Of a stretch of DNA of 64,000 nucleotides, positions 40,310 to 50,471 are shown piece after piece. The DNA is from Photobacterium arenosum. Lineage in GTDB: Bacteria > Pseudomonadota > Gammaproteobacteria > Enterobacterales > Vibrionaceae. Below the pieces are notes generated by a model. It was given only the letters and a program-made list of their open reading frames with translations, did not search any database and was not told the origin of the DNA. The position numbers and the translations under genes are program-made. The stretch lies in assembly GCF_014841115.1 (NCBI RefSeq), contig NZ_JACYTP010000006.1, positions 1 to 64,000 of the forward strand, written 5' to 3'. Each line of letters starts with the position of its first letter. The stretch's first letter is position 1.

Positions 40310-42859
40310 GTGAAGTTCATAAAGCGATTATTTATTTTTGCAATCATTTGCATCATTCTTGGAGTCAGCACGATTTTTGGTTTCTACCTTTATCTGAAAC
40401 CGAATCTCCCTGATGTCGCAACGCTTAAAAACGTTGAGTTACAAACACCTATGCAGGTCTACAGTGCTGACGGCGAACTGATTTCCCAGTTTGGTGAAAA
40501 ACGCCGCATCCCGCTGACTCTGGATCAAATACCTCAGCAGATGATCAACGCGGTGATCGCAACCGAAGACAGCCGCTATTATGACCACCCCGGCATTGAC
40601 CCTATCGGCATCGCCCGTGCGGCCTTTGTGGTGGCGACCTCAGGATCGGCCAAGCAAGGCGCCAGTACCATTACCCAGCAGCTTGCGCGTAACTTTTTCC
40701 TCAGCAATGAGAAAAAAATCATGCGTAAAATCAAAGAGATCTTCATCGCCGTTCACATTGAACAGCTGCTGAGCAAAGATGAAATCCTGGAACTGTACCT
40801 GAACAAAATTTACCTGGGTTACCGGGCGTACGGTGTTGGTGCAGCGGCACAGGTCTATTTTGGTAAAGATGTCAGCCAGCTGACGCTGAGCGAAATCGCC
40901 ATCATTGGCGGCCTGCCGAAAGCGCCTTCCACCATGAACCCTATCTACTCGCTGGATCGGGCAACCACACGCCGCAATGTGGTATTGAGCCGTATGCTGG
41001 ATGAAGGCTACATCACCCGGACCGAATTCGAACAGGCCAAAGCAGAGCCAATCGTAGCCCGGTATCACGGTGCGGAAATTGCGCTGAATGCCCCTTACTT
41101 TGCCGAGCGCGCCAGAGCCTGGATGCTGGATCGTTACGGTGAAGATGCCTATACCTCCGGTATGAAAGTCTTCACCACTGTCAACCCCAAACTGCAGCGG
41201 GCGGCGCAACATGCCGCCATACAAAACCTGATGGATTATGACCAGCGCCATGGCTTCCGTGGTGCGGTAGCCACCCTGTGGATGCCGGAACAGGCGGTGT
41301 GGGATGAGCAGATGGTTCTGGATCATCTGGCCAAACAGCCAAGCTACGGTGAACTGGAACCTGCCGTGGTAGTTAAGGTCGGTCAGAAAAATGCGGAGGT
41401 CATCCTGCGTAGCGGCCAGCATCAGAATCTGGATTGGGACGGCATGAAATGGGCGCGTCGCTTCATTACCGACTCCAGCCAGGGCCCGGCACCGAAAACA
41501 GCCACTGAGATCCTGGCACCCGGCCAGCAAATCTGGGTGCAGCACAAAGGCGAGAGCTGGGTGCTGAGCCAAGTGCCCGATGCCAACACTGCCTTTGTCG
41601 CCATTTCGCCATACAATGGTGCCGTACAGGCTATGGTGGGCGGGTTTAACTTCGTACACAGCAAATTTAACCGCGCCACCCAGTCTATCCGCCAGGTAGG
41701 TTCGAGCATCAAGCCGTTCATCTATTCAGCCGGCCTCAACTCTGGCATGACACTGGCGACCCTGATCAACGATGCACCAGTGAACAGCTGGGATAAAAGC
41801 ATGGGCACCGCCTGGCGTCCGAAAAATTCACCGCCGACATACAATGGCCCTACCCGCCTGCGTATCGGTCTGGCGCAGTCGAAAAACGTCATGGCGGTCC
41901 GCGTCCTGCAGGATGTCGGGCTGGATGACACCATAAGCTACCTGACCCGCTTTGGTTTCAAGCGTAAAGATATCCCCCGGGCAGAAGCCATTGCTCTGGG
42001 TGCCGGCAGCCTGACTCCGCTGGAAATGGTGCAGGGTTTCTCTGTGTTTGCCAATGGCGGCTATTTTGTTGAGCCTTATTTCATCGAACGGGTAGAAGAT
42101 GCCTACGGCAACCTGGTGTATCAGGCCCATCCGAATGTTGTCTGTAATGATGATTGCCAGCGAAAAGAACAGCTGGCCGGTAACCATGTGGTGGCCAGCC
42201 GCGCTGTGATGCATGACATCGCCATCAGTGAAGAAGAGCTGGGCCCAACGGGCAGTGCCACTGAGGCCGACCAGCAACCGATTCGTATCGCGCCACAAGT
42301 TGTCACCGAGCAGAACGCTTTTCTGGTCCGTGAAATGCTGGAAAGCAATATCTGGGGTGGCGGTGACTGGCGCCACGGCAGCGGCTGGAACGGCACAGGC
42401 TGGCGGGGTCAGGTACTGAAACGCCGTGATATCGGGGGGAAAACCGGCACCACCAACGATTCCAAAGATGCCTGGTATACAGGGTTCGGGCCGGGTATCG
42501 TTGCCACCGCCTGGGTCGGCTTTGATAATCACAGCCGCGAGCTGGGCCGCACCAGCACTAACCCTAACATTACTGATGATCAAACGGCCGGTGCAGAAGC
42601 TGGCGCCAAAACGGCGCAACCCGCCTGGATTGGCTTCATGGAGCAGGCGCTGCAGGATGTGCCGGAACAACGCAAGCAGTTACCGCCCAACATTGTTCAG
42701 GTGCGTATCGACCGTGACACGGGCAAGCTGACCAAGAAAAATGACTTTACCTCTATGTTCGAGTACTTCATTCAGGGAAGTGAACCGAAAGATTATGTCG
42801 GTGAAGGGGGCAGCGACGGCGGCCTTTTTGAATCCGACAGCTCGGACGAACTGTTCTGA
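40310..42859 (+). CDS. mrcA: Penicillin-binding protein 1A
   Basis: Bifunctional peptidoglycan synthase of 849 residues. One N-terminal membrane anchor (about 7-28) precedes a glycosyltransferase domain with ATEDSRYYDHPGID and GASTITQQLARN. The transpeptidase domain has SSIK (S465-K468), SKN in LAQSKNVMAV and KTGTTND. The start is GTG at 40310. The C-terminus is acidic and Ser/Gly-rich (ESDSSDELF). It stands alone between pilM (divergent) and oxyR (convergent). Confidence 0.97.
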   Translation: MKFIKRLFIFAIICIILGVSTIFGFYLYLKPNLPDVATLKNVELQTPMQVYSADGELISQFGEKRRIPLTLDQIPQQMINAVIATEDSRYYDHPGIDPIGIARAAFVVATSGSAKQGASTITQQLARNFFLSNEKKIMRKIKEIFIAVHIEQLLSKDEILELYLNKIYLGYRAYGVGAAAQVYFGKDVSQLTLSEIAIIGGLPKAPSTMNPIYSLDRATTRRNVVLSRMLDEGYITRTEFEQAKAEPIVARYHGAEIALNAPYFAERARAWMLDRYGEDAYTSGMKVFTTVNPKLQRAAQHAAIQNLMDYDQRHGFRGAVATLWMPEQAVWDEQMVLDHLAKQPSYGELEPAVVVKVGQKNAEVILRSGQHQNLDWDGMKWARRFITDSSQGPAPKTATEILAPGQQIWVQHKGESWVLSQVPDANTAFVAISPYNGAVQAMVGGFNFVHSKFNRATQSIRQVGSSIKPFIYSAGLNSGMTLATLINDAPVNSWDKSMGTAWRPKNSPPTYNGPTRLRIGLAQSKNVMAVRVLQDVGLDDTISYLTRFGFKRKDIPRAEAIALGAGSLTPLEMVQGFSVFANGGYFVEPYFIERVEDAYGNLVYQAHPNVVCNDDCQRKEQLAGNHVVASRAVMHDIAISEEELGPTGSATEADQQPIRIAPQVVTEQNAFLVREMLESNIWGGGDWRHGSGWNGTGWRGQVLKRRDIGGKTGTTNDSKDAWYTGFGPGIVATAWVGFDNHSRELGRTSTNPNITDDQTAGAEAGAKTAQPAWIGFMEQALQDVPEQRKQLPPNIVQVRIDRDTGKLTKKNDFTSMFEYFIQGSEPKDYVGEGGSDGGLFESDSSDELF

Positions 42860-42892
42860 TCCACTGTGCTGAACACGGATTCTGAATAAGGA

Positions 42893-42924
42893 AAAACAAG
42901 CGCGCCCCTGGGCGCGCTTGTTTT
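42893..42924. terminator. Bidirectional terminator between mrcA and oxyR
   Basis: AAACAAGCGCGCCC and GGGCGCGCTTGTTT pair around a 3-4 nt loop, with A and T runs outside. Confidence 0.92.
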
Positions 42925-42927
42925 ATC

Positions 42928-43827
42928 TCAGCTGTCCAGGTGCAGACTGATACTGCGCCTGATCTGCTCTGCCAACTGCTCATAGCGCCCTTTAAGCGGC
43001 GAGCCGGGACGGTAGGCCAGTGTAATCAAACGGCTCGGTTCAGGATCGCAGGCTTTCAGATAGCACACGCCATCCCGCTTGGCCGTGTGAGGCGTTGCCA
43101 GCTTAGGCAGCAAGGTAATACCACTGCCGGCCGCCACCATATTGCGCAGGGTTTCCAGGCTCGTCGCCTTGAAACTGCCGTCTTCCTTCGCACCGGCAGC
43201 AAAGCAAAACCCCATCGCCTGATCGCGCAGGCAGTGCCCATCCCCCAGCATCAGCAGAGTATGGCCATTCAGCTCCTGCATTGGCAGCTCACTTTTATCG
43301 GCCCAGGGATGCCCCTCTGGCACCGCCAACACCATAGGTTCATGGTAAAGAGACAGCTCTTTGAAATGCTCACTTTCTTTTACAGCAGCCAGAATGATGC
43401 AGTCCAGTTTGCCTTCTTCTAGTTGCTGCACCAGCACCTGAGTCTGCGCTTCATGCAGATACAGCTCTAACTGGGGAAAAGCCGCTTTAAGTGCTGGAAT
43501 AATCAGGGGTAATAAATAAGGGCCGACCGTGGGAATAAAGCCGACATGCAGCGGGCCGGCCATACTTTCCCCCTGCTGACTGGCCATCTCTGCCAGTACC
43601 TTGACCTCGTGCAGCACCTTTCTCGCCTGAGTCACCAGACTGAGCCCGACATCCGTAAACAGCACCTTGCGGCTGGTCCGCTCCAGCAAAGACACCCCTA
43701 ACTCGGTTTCCAGCTTACGGATCTGGCCGCTCAGGGTCGGTTGACTGACAAAGCACGCCTCTGCCGCTTTACGAAAATGACGGTGCTCAGACAGAGCCAC
43801 CAGATATTCGAGGTCTCGGATATTCAT
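42928..43827 (-). CDS. oxyR: Hydrogen peroxide-sensing regulator OxyR
   Basis: LysR-family regulator of 299 residues. The helix-turn-helix (about 17-36, FRKAAEACFVSQPTLSGQIRKLE) is followed by the sensor domain. The redox pair is the two cysteines of GHCLRDQAMGFC, corresponding to C199 and C208 of E. coli OxyR, with the same spacing. The start is the ATG at 43827 (GGGAA upstream). It is divergent from the peroxiredoxin gene across an OxyR-type site. Confidence 0.95.
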   Translation of the reverse strand: MNIRDLEYLVALSEHRHFRKAAEACFVSQPTLSGQIRKLETELGVSLLERTSRKVLFTDVGLSLVTQARKVLHEVKVLAEMASQQGESMAGPLHVGFIPTVGPYLLPLIIPALKAAFPQLELYLHEAQTQVLVQQLEEGKLDCIILAAVKESEHFKELSLYHEPMVLAVPEGHPWADKSELPMQELNGHTLLMLGDGHCLRDQAMGFCFAAGAKEDGSFKATSLETLRNMVAAGSGITLLPKLATPHTAKRDGVCYLKACDPEPSRLITLAYRPGSPLKGRYEQLAEQIRRSISLHLDS

Positions 43828-43849
43828 CAATCGGTTCCCATTTCATTTA

Positions 43850-43886
43850 ATAGAAATTAACGATTAATAAGATAACAGCAAACGAT
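43850..43886. promoter_or_regulatory. OxyR-binding site, 37 bp
   Basis: Four tetramers, ATAG, CGAT, ATAA and CGAT, are each separated by exactly 7 bp. This is the spacing of the established OxyR consensus (ATAG, CTAT, ATAG, CTAT), with 13 of 16 tetramer bases matching. It starts 23 bp upstream of oxyR, allowing both autorepression and activation of the peroxiredoxin gene. Confidence 0.72.
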
Positions 43887-43988
43887 TAGAGCTATCAATC
43901 CAAATTTCGCATACTAGCTCCATCAACAGGAACAAGACAAAAACGTTCCACAAAATATTGAAATTAAAACATCTATCAGGAGAACAAC

Positions 43989-44717
43989 ATGTTTACATCA
44001 AAAGAAGGTCACGCGATTCCACAGGTTACTTTCCGTACCCGCCAGGGCGATCAGTGGGTTGACGTCACAACCGATGAGCTGTTCAGCAACAAAACCGTTG
44101 TCGTGTTCAGCCTGCCGGGAGCGTTCACGCCGACCTGTTCGTCAAGCCACCTGCCGCGTTACAACGAGCTGGCTTCCGTCTTTGCTGCGCACGGTGTGGA
44201 TGACATCCTGTGTGTCTCAGTCAACGATACCTTTGTGATGAATGCCTGGAAAACCGATCAGGATGCAGACAACATTACTTTCATCCCGGACGGCAACGGA
44301 GAATTCACGCAAGGCATGGGGATGCTGGTGAAGAAAAACGATCTGGGCTTCGGTGACCGTTCATGGCGCTACAGCATGCTGGTGAAAAACGGCGTTGTCA
44401 CAAAAATGTTTATCGAGAACGACGAGCCGGGCGACCCGTTCAATGTTTCTGACGCTGATACTATGCTGAACTACATCGCCCCTGATCATAAACTGCAGGA
44501 GTCGGTCACCGTTTTCACTAAACCTGGCTGTCCTTTCTGTGCCAAGGCGAAACAAAACCTGATCGACAAGGGTCTTCAGTTTGAAGAGGTGATTCTGGGT
44601 AAAGATGCCACCACGGTAAGCCTGCGCGCTGTCTCTGGTCGTAGCACTGTGCCTCAGGTCTTTATTGGTGGCAAGCACATCGGTGGCAGCGAAGAGCTGG
44701 AAGCCTACCTGGGCTAA
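43989..44717 (+). CDS. Peroxiredoxin-glutaredoxin fusion
   Basis: Hybrid peroxidase of 242 residues. A Prx5-type domain (1-160, peroxidatic Cys50 in [16 protein letters not shown]) is fused to a glutaredoxin domain (about 170-242, active site KPGCPFC with C181 and C184, [14 protein letters not shown]). The fusion reduces peroxides using glutathione without a separate glutaredoxin, as in the H. influenzae hybrid. GGAG lies upstream of the ATG. It is divergent from oxyR and is the likely main OxyR target here. Confidence 0.96.
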   Translation: MFTSKEGHAIPQVTFRTRQGDQWVDVTTDELFSNKTVVVFSLPGAFTPTCSSSHLPRYNELASVFAAHGVDDILCVSVNDTFVMNAWKTDQDADNITFIPDGNGEFTQGMGMLVKKNDLGFGDRSWRYSMLVKNGVVTKMFIENDEPGDPFNVSDADTMLNYIAPDHKLQESVTVFTKPGCPFCAKAKQNLIDKGLQFEEVILGKDATTVSLRAVSGRSTVPQVFIGGKHIGGSEELEAYLG

Positions 44718-44792
44718 TCCATGCCCCAAGGCAGGGCTAAGCGCCCTGCCGGTATTGCACACCCTTGAACTGAATGTCGTTGGAGAGAAAAG

Positions 44793-46244
44793 ATGAAAAC
44801 CTTAACCGTGGATGTGGCCATCATTGGTGGTGGAACGGCTGGTCTGGGCGCTTACCGCGCAGCCAAAGCGCACACAGACAGCGTGGTCATGATAGAAGGT
44901 GGCCCATACGGCACCACTTGTGCCCGTGTGGGTTGCATGCCCTCAAAGTTGCTGATTGCGGCGGCCGAAAGCGTCCACAACATTGAAAAAGCCCCCGCCT
45001 TTGGTGTTCATCCACAAGGCGAGATTCAGATCAACGGCCGCGAAGTCATGGACCGTGTCAAACGTGAGCGTGACCGCTTCGTCGGCTTCGTGCTGGAGAG
45101 CGTCGATGAGATTGCTGCAGAAGACAAAATCAGCGGCTACGCCCGATTTATCGATGACACAACGCTTGAGGTCGACGGCCACACCCGCATTGAAGCCCAG
45201 CGGATTGTGATTGCCACCGGCTCCCGACCTGCCTATCCGGGCGCATGGCATGAGCTGGGTGATCGCCTGGTGATTAACGATGATGTCTTTAACTGGGACG
45301 ATTTGCCGGCTTCGGTTGCCGTGTTCGGTCCGGGTGTGATCGGACTGGAGCTGGGTCAGGCGCTACATCGCCTCGGGGTTAAGGTCAAGATCTTCGGTCT
45401 CGGCGGCCAGGTTGGCCCGCTGACAGACGATGAGGTCATGTCATATGCCAATACCGCCTTCAATGACGAGCTGTACCTGGATGCCGATGTCAAAGTCGAA
45501 AGCATGAAACGTGTTGGCGACAGGGTTGAGATTCAATTCCTCAGCAAATCGGGCGAGCTGGAAACTCAGATGTTTGACTATGTGCTGGCCGCAACCGGCC
45601 GTCGCCCGAACACCGACAAACTGGCGCTTGACAACACCAGTGTGGAACTGGATGAGCGCGGCGTACCGATCGCCGATCATTTCACCCTGCAAACCTCAGT
45701 GGCGTCGATTTTCATTGCCGGTGATGCCAGCAACCAGCTGCCTCTGCTGCACGAAGCAGCCGATCAGGGCCGGATCGCCGGTGACAACGCCGGCCGCTTC
45801 CCGGATATTCGCGCCGGACTGCGTCGCTCGAAAATTTCCGTGGTGTTCACCGAGCCGCAAATTGCCATGGTGGGGGAAAGTCGCCGCGAGATTACCGAGC
45901 GGCTCGGTAACTGTGGCTGCTTTGAGGTAGGTACTGTCTCGTTCGAGAATCAAGGCCGTTCGCGGGTGATGCTGCGTAACAAAGGCATACTGAACCTTTA
46001 CGGCGAACATGGCACAGGCCGTTTTCTGGGGGCAGAGATGATAGGGCCAAATGCTGAGCATTTGGCGCACTTACTGGCCTGGGCACACCAGAGCAAAATG
46101 ACAGTGGCACAAATGCTGGATATGCCCTTCTACCATCCGGTGATCGAGGAAGGTGTCCGTACCGCACTGCGTGATCTCAACGCCAAACTGCATCTGGGAC
46201 CTGAAATGATCAAACACTGCATGGACTGCGGCCCCGGCTGTTAA
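44793..46244 (+). CDS. Dihydrolipoamide dehydrogenase-like flavoprotein with Cys-rich tail
   Basis: Pyridine nucleotide-disulfide oxidoreductase of 483 residues. FAD motif IIGGGTAGLGA (10-20), redox disulfide CARVGC (C43/C48), NAD motif FGPGVIGLELGQ, second FAD motif IFIAGDA and active-site His-Glu in YHPVIEEG. The C-terminus ends HCMDCGPGC, three cysteines absent from ordinary Lpd. It follows the peroxiredoxin gene by 75 bp without a terminator, so it probably belongs to the OxyR-controlled unit. The substrate is unknown; lipoamide is unlikely because no 2-oxo acid dehydrogenase genes are nearby. Confidence 0.88.
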   Translation: MKTLTVDVAIIGGGTAGLGAYRAAKAHTDSVVMIEGGPYGTTCARVGCMPSKLLIAAAESVHNIEKAPAFGVHPQGEIQINGREVMDRVKRERDRFVGFVLESVDEIAAEDKISGYARFIDDTTLEVDGHTRIEAQRIVIATGSRPAYPGAWHELGDRLVINDDVFNWDDLPASVAVFGPGVIGLELGQALHRLGVKVKIFGLGGQVGPLTDDEVMSYANTAFNDELYLDADVKVESMKRVGDRVEIQFLSKSGELETQMFDYVLAATGRRPNTDKLALDNTSVELDERGVPIADHFTLQTSVASIFIAGDASNQLPLLHEAADQGRIAGDNAGRFPDIRAGLRRSKISVVFTEPQIAMVGESRREITERLGNCGCFEVGTVSFENQGRSRVMLRNKGILNLYGEHGTGRFLGAEMIGPNAEHLAHLLAWAHQSKMTVAQMLDMPFYHPVIEEGVRTALRDLNAKLHLGPEMIKHCMDCGPGC

Positions 46245-46310
46245 TGCAACCCCAATAACATTGACGGGAAACAATCACCACCGCCATAGTCGGTAGTTTA
46301 GGGGTGACAA

Positions 46311-46335
46311 AAAAGCGCCGGATAACCGGCGCTTT
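46311..46335. terminator. Bidirectional terminator between the Lpd-like gene and argH
   Basis: AAAGCGCCGG and CCGGCGCTTT pair around ATAA, with an A-run on the left and TTTG on the right. It ends both convergent units. Confidence 0.9.
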
Positions 46336-46364
46336 GTTATTCACTCACAGTTGCAGTGTGCTTA

Positions 46365-48242
46365 TCAGGCGACGTTGACGCTCGGAATCACATGCTGCTG
46401 ATCCAATCTGACTTCCAGTGCCACCTCGTCACAGGCATGCTGACGCGGACACATATCGCAATCTTTCATGACTTTCTCTGGCAGCAGCGATTTTGAGGTC
46501 GGAATAAACTCCTGCTTCATGAAAAATTCAGGCACACGCGTCAGCACAAACACCCGCTTGATGGCCATCTGGCTGGCTTTTTCCAGCAAATGCTGTATCA
46601 GTGCCTTACCCTGCCCCTGATGCTGCCAACCGGCCTCAATACCCAGCGAGCGGATTTCCGCCAGACCTGAGTCATAGACATAAAGCGATGCACAGCCTGT
46701 GACCACGCCCTGAGTTTCTGCCACCGCAAATGAGCCGATATCACGTACCAGTTCGTTCCGCGGACGAGGCAGGTTCTCTCCCAGTCCGGCCCAGTACGCC
46801 ACCATACCTTCAATGGCGTCCAGATCGGTCAGGCGTGCACCACGCACTTTCACACCCGGCGCATGGCGTTTCGACAAGCGTTTTTCCGTCTGCGAAATGG
46901 CGTGATCGACCTGATTGGGCGCCACGCCGCCCAGGGCACAGCGTTTCTCCAGACAGGATTCAATCGTCAGGATCGGATACACATCCTCGGCAATCACAGG
47001 CGAGAAGGCTTGCATCTCCTCCAGCGACAATTCTTCCAGTGCACAGCCTTTCTCGATAGCCGCCACCACAGCCACGCCAACGATATGGTGTGCTTCGCGG
47101 AACGGAATGCCTTTGGCCACCAGGTAATCGGCCAGTTCAGTAGCATTCGAATAGCCCTGCATTGCCGCTTCTAAGGTGCGGTCTTTGTTGACCTTGATAC
47201 CGTCAAAACACAACGCAGCCATTTCCATGCATTCGTGCCAGGTGTCGAGTGCGTCGAACAAGCCTTCTTTGTCTTCCTGCATGTCTTTGTTGTACGCCAG
47301 CGGCAGCGCTTTGACCGTCATCATCATGCCCGCCAGTGAACCGTAGACCCGGCCGCACTTGCCGCGGATCAGCTCCAGCGCATCCGGATTCTTTTTTTGC
47401 GGCATCAGGGAAGAACCTGAGGTGACAGTATCGGCCAGCTCAATAAAGTTGGACTCGCCCGAGTTATAAAAAATCATGTCTTCCGCCAAACGGGACAAAT
47501 GCAGCATAGAAATCGACGCCGTCGACAGCAGCTCCATCACATGATCACGGTCAGACACAGAATCCAGGCTGTTGCGGGTGGCGCGGTGGAAACCCAGACT
47601 GTGAGCCAGGGCTTCCCTGTCAATCGGGTAAGCCGTACCGGCCAGTGCACCGGATCCTAACGGGCAGGTATCTAACCGGTGCAGCGCATCACTCAGACGT
47701 GAATGGTCACGCTCGAACATTTCCACATAAGCCAGACACCAGTGGGCAAACGTTACCGGCTGGGCACGCTGCAGGTGAGTGTATCCCGGCAGCACAGTAG
47801 CCTGATGCTCACGGGCCACTGCGGTCAGTTGGCTTTGCAGGTGATCCAGCATCATGAGTAACTGGTGTCCCTGCTGACGGCACCACAGCTTGAGATCGGT
47901 CGCCACCTGATCGTTACGTGAACGGCCGGTGTGCAGCTTTTTGCCCAAATCCCCCACTCGGTGGATAAGCTGCTGCTCAACCCAGCTGTGGATGTCTTCG
48001 GCGTCAGACTGGAGGATCTGTTGCGGATCCTCCATCACAGCCAGCTTAAGCTCATTGAGTGCCAGCTCCAGCTTCTGCTGCTCCTCTTCGGTCAGTACCC
48101 CGACCTGACGCAGTGCTTTTGACCAGGCCACCGAGCCAACGATGTCTTGCTCCGCCAGGCGGTAATCAAAACGCAGGGAATCGTTGAACTGCTTGAACCG
48201 AGTATCTGCTGCCTGACTAAAACGTCCGCCCCATAGTGCCAT
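46365..48242 (-). CDS. argH: Argininosuccinate lyase fused to N-acetylglutamate synthase-like domain
   Basis: Last enzyme of arginine synthesis (argininosuccinate to arginine and fumarate) plus an extra domain, 625 residues. The lyase (1 to about 455) carries [14 protein letters not shown] (277-290) and the catalytic segment [10 protein letters not shown]. From about 465 a GNAT acetyltransferase follows, with the acetyl-CoA loop of [12 protein letters not shown]. This is the ArgH(A) fusion described in Vibrio and Moritella, where the C-terminal part provides acetylglutamate synthase activity. A CPRQHAC stretch near the end is notable. Start 48242 has AAGGAG. Confidence 0.95.
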   Translation of the reverse strand: MALWGGRFSQAADTRFKQFNDSLRFDYRLAEQDIVGSVAWSKALRQVGVLTEEEQQKLELALNELKLAVMEDPQQILQSDAEDIHSWVEQQLIHRVGDLGKKLHTGRSRNDQVATDLKLWCRQQGHQLLMMLDHLQSQLTAVAREHQATVLPGYTHLQRAQPVTFAHWCLAYVEMFERDHSRLSDALHRLDTCPLGSGALAGTAYPIDREALAHSLGFHRATRNSLDSVSDRDHVMELLSTASISMLHLSRLAEDMIFYNSGESNFIELADTVTSGSSLMPQKKNPDALELIRGKCGRVYGSLAGMMMTVKALPLAYNKDMQEDKEGLFDALDTWHECMEMAALCFDGIKVNKDRTLEAAMQGYSNATELADYLVAKGIPFREAHHIVGVAVVAAIEKGCALEELSLEEMQAFSPVIAEDVYPILTIESCLEKRCALGGVAPNQVDHAISQTEKRLSKRHAPGVKVRGARLTDLDAIEGMVAYWAGLGENLPRPRNELVRDIGSFAVAETQGVVTGCASLYVYDSGLAEIRSLGIEAGWQHQGQGKALIQHLLEKASQMAIKRVFVLTRVPEFFMKQEFIPTSKSLLPEKVMKDCDMCPRQHACDEVALEVRLDQQHVIPSVNVA

Positions 48243-48313
48243 GGTACTTCTCCTTTGCTGTACGACCGACTTGCTCACATGTCTTATTAGTAATGCGCTT
48301 TACGCTAGTTAGA

Positions 48314-49522
48314 TTATTTTTTCTGTTCGTTCAGGGCACGGATACGGCTTGCCAGCGAGTACAGGCGGATAAAACCACCCGCATGGCTGTGGTCGTACAC
48401 TTCGTCTTCTCCGAAGGTAGCGAACTCTTCCGAGTACAGGCTGTTCGGCGAACGTTTCTGAACAGCAGTCACCTGACCTTTGTACAGTTTCAGCACCACT
48501 TCGCCATTGACGTCCTGCGCCAGCTCATCCGCGGCAGCCAGCAGCGAACGGCACAGAGGCGTGAACCAACGGCCATCGTAAATCAGGTGCGAGGCTTTCA
48601 GGCCGATGCTTTCACGGAATTCAAACGATTCTTTGTCCAGTACCAGTTGTTCAACGGCACGCAGGGCTTCCATCATGATGGTGCCTCCCGGCGTCTCATA
48701 ACAGCCACGGGATTTGATACCGACCAGACGGTTCTCGACGATATCGATACGGCCGACACCGTGCTCGGCACCTTTCTTGTTCAGGTACACCAGAGCTTCA
48801 TACGGCGACATGGCTTTGCCGTCTACCGCCACAATTTCGCCTTTTTCGATCAGTACAGACACTTCTTCCGGGGTATTCGGCGCATCTTCCGGATCTTTGG
48901 TCCACACCCAGCACAGCTCATTAGACTGGTTCCAGGTGTTTTCCAGTACGCCGCCTTCGGTTGAAATGTGCCAGGCATTCGCGTCACGGGAATAGATTTT
49001 TTCCAGCGTTGCCGTGGTTGGAATCTTACGCTCGGCCAGATAATCCAGCAGGGCTTCACGGCTGCGCAGATCCCATTCACGCCACGGGGCAATCACAGTC
49101 AGTTGTGGTGCCAGGGCCGCATAGGCACTTTCAAAACGCACCTGATCGTTGCCTTTACCGGTACAACCGTGGCACAGGGCATCGGCGCCCACTTCCAGCG
49201 CACATTCCACCTGGGCTTTGGCGATAATCGGACGGGCCATTGAGGTACCCAGCAGGTATTTCCCTTCATAGACAGCACCGGTTTTCAGGCTTGGATAGAT
49301 ATAGTCTTTGACCATCTCTTCTTTCAGATCGGCGATATAACAAGCCGATGCACCTGACGCCAGGGCTTTCTCTTCAATGCCGACCAGTTCCTCTTCTCCC
49401 TGGCCCACATCGGCCACGAAGGCGATCACTTCACAGTCATAGTTCTCTTTCAGCCATGGAATGATGGCCGAAGTGTCCAGACCGCCGGAATAAGCCAATA
49501 CTACTTTGTTCACCTTGCTCAT
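48314..49522 (-). CDS. argG: Argininosuccinate synthase
   Basis: ATP-dependent ligase of citrulline and aspartate, 402 residues. The PP-loop AYSGGLDTS lies at 9-17; further motifs are [22 protein letters not shown] and [19 protein letters not shown] precedes the ATG. It sits 71 bp upstream of argH and 144 bp after argB, a gap with two hairpins that may allow separate processing. Confidence 0.97.
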   Translation of the reverse strand: MSKVNKVVLAYSGGLDTSAIIPWLKENYDCEVIAFVADVGQGEEELVGIEEKALASGASACYIADLKEEMVKDYIYPSLKTGAVYEGKYLLGTSMARPIIAKAQVECALEVGADALCHGCTGKGNDQVRFESAYAALAPQLTVIAPWREWDLRSREALLDYLAERKIPTTATLEKIYSRDANAWHISTEGGVLENTWNQSNELCWVWTKDPEDAPNTPEEVSVLIEKGEIVAVDGKAMSPYEALVYLNKKGAEHGVGRIDIVENRLVGIKSRGCYETPGGTIMMEALRAVEQLVLDKESFEFRESIGLKASHLIYDGRWFTPLCRSLLAAADELAQDVNGEVVLKLYKGQVTAVQKRSPNSLYSEEFATFGEDEVYDHSHAGGFIRLYSLASRIRALNEQKK

Positions 49523-49582
49523 TGTTACTCTCCTTTGTTGCCTGCTCGACGGTCTACCCGTTCAGGCGATATCAGTCTTTAC

Positions 49583-49648
49583 TGTTTGAAACATCAAACA
49601 AAATAAGGGTAATTTTTATATCCAAACGCCGGGTTACCGCCAGCGTTT
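49583..49648 (-). other. Structured argB-argG gap
   Basis: Two stems lie in the 144-bp gap. One is TGTTTGA/TCAAACA around 4 nt (49583-49600). The other is an AAACGC...GCGTTT stem that extends to 9 bp with one wobble (49624-49648). Neither has a clean U-tract. They may stabilise or process the mRNA, or be part of a secondary promoter. Confidence 0.5.
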
Positions 49649-49666
49649 GTACTCAATTCTGCTGGT

Positions 49667-50446
49667 TCAGAGCACAAATCGGGTGCCGATTTGTTCACCG
49701 TCAAACAGATTCACCAATTGTTCCGGGTAGCGCCAGCCAGCAATTTCCACTGCACGTCCCAGCCCTTTGGCTGCCTCAAATGCCGCTTTGACTTTGACAA
49801 TCATGCCGTCGGTAATCACGGCCTGCTGGATCAGCGCATCTGCCTGAGGCTCGCTCAACGAGGCAATCAGATGCCCTTTGCCATCCAGCACGCCACTGAC
49901 ATCCGACAGCAGCACCAGCTCGGCATCCAGCGCCGCGGCCACCGCCACCGCCGCCTGATCGGCATTAACATTCATCAGCTCACCGTCAGCCGTCAGGCCA
50001 ATCGAGCTGACAATCGGCAGATAACCTGCCGCTATGATGCCGGACACTAAGTGGCTGTTTCCCGGTGCGGCTTTGCCGACTGCACCCAGCTCAGGGTCCA
50101 GCTCAGTGACCTGACACAGACCACCGTCTGCCAGGCTTAATCCCACCGCTTTCACGCCGGATTTGATGGCCTGGCCCTGCAGCATTTTATTGGCCGTGCC
50201 CGCCAATGCGCCGGCAATCACGCCAATTTGGTCAGCAGGAGTTACACGTAGCCCCTGCTTTTTAACCGTCGGAAGATTCAGTTTTTTCATCAGGTCATCG
50301 ACCAGATAGCCGCCGCCATGGACCAGCACCAAAGGCCGGTTGGCCTTGGCCTGATAGGCATTGATGGCACCAAATACTTTTTCCAGCGTGTCGGTGCACG
50401 ACAGCACTGCTCCACCCAATTTGATTACTAACGGCGACTGTTCCAT
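49667..50446 (-). CDS. argB: N-acetylglutamate kinase
   Basis: Amino acid kinase of 259 residues that phosphorylates N-acetylglutamate, second in arginine synthesis. [22 protein letters not shown] and the nucleotide-binding [13 protein letters not shown] are family motifs. The length matches the arginine-insensitive short form (E. coli type), lacking the N-terminal helix of feedback-inhibited kinases; control is then expected at acetylglutamate synthesis. AGGAGAA precedes the ATG. Confidence 0.96.
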   Translation of the reverse strand: MEQSPLVIKLGGAVLSCTDTLEKVFGAINAYQAKANRPLVLVHGGGYLVDDLMKKLNLPTVKKQGLRVTPADQIGVIAGALAGTANKMLQGQAIKSGVKAVGLSLADGGLCQVTELDPELGAVGKAAPGNSHLVSGIIAAGYLPIVSSIGLTADGELMNVNADQAAVAVAAALDAELVLLSDVSGVLDGKGHLIASLSEPQADALIQQAVITDGMIVKVKAAFEAAKGLGRAVEIAGWRYPEQLVNLFDGEQIGTRFVL

Positions 50447-50471
50447 CCCGGTTCTCCTCTAACAGCCAGAC

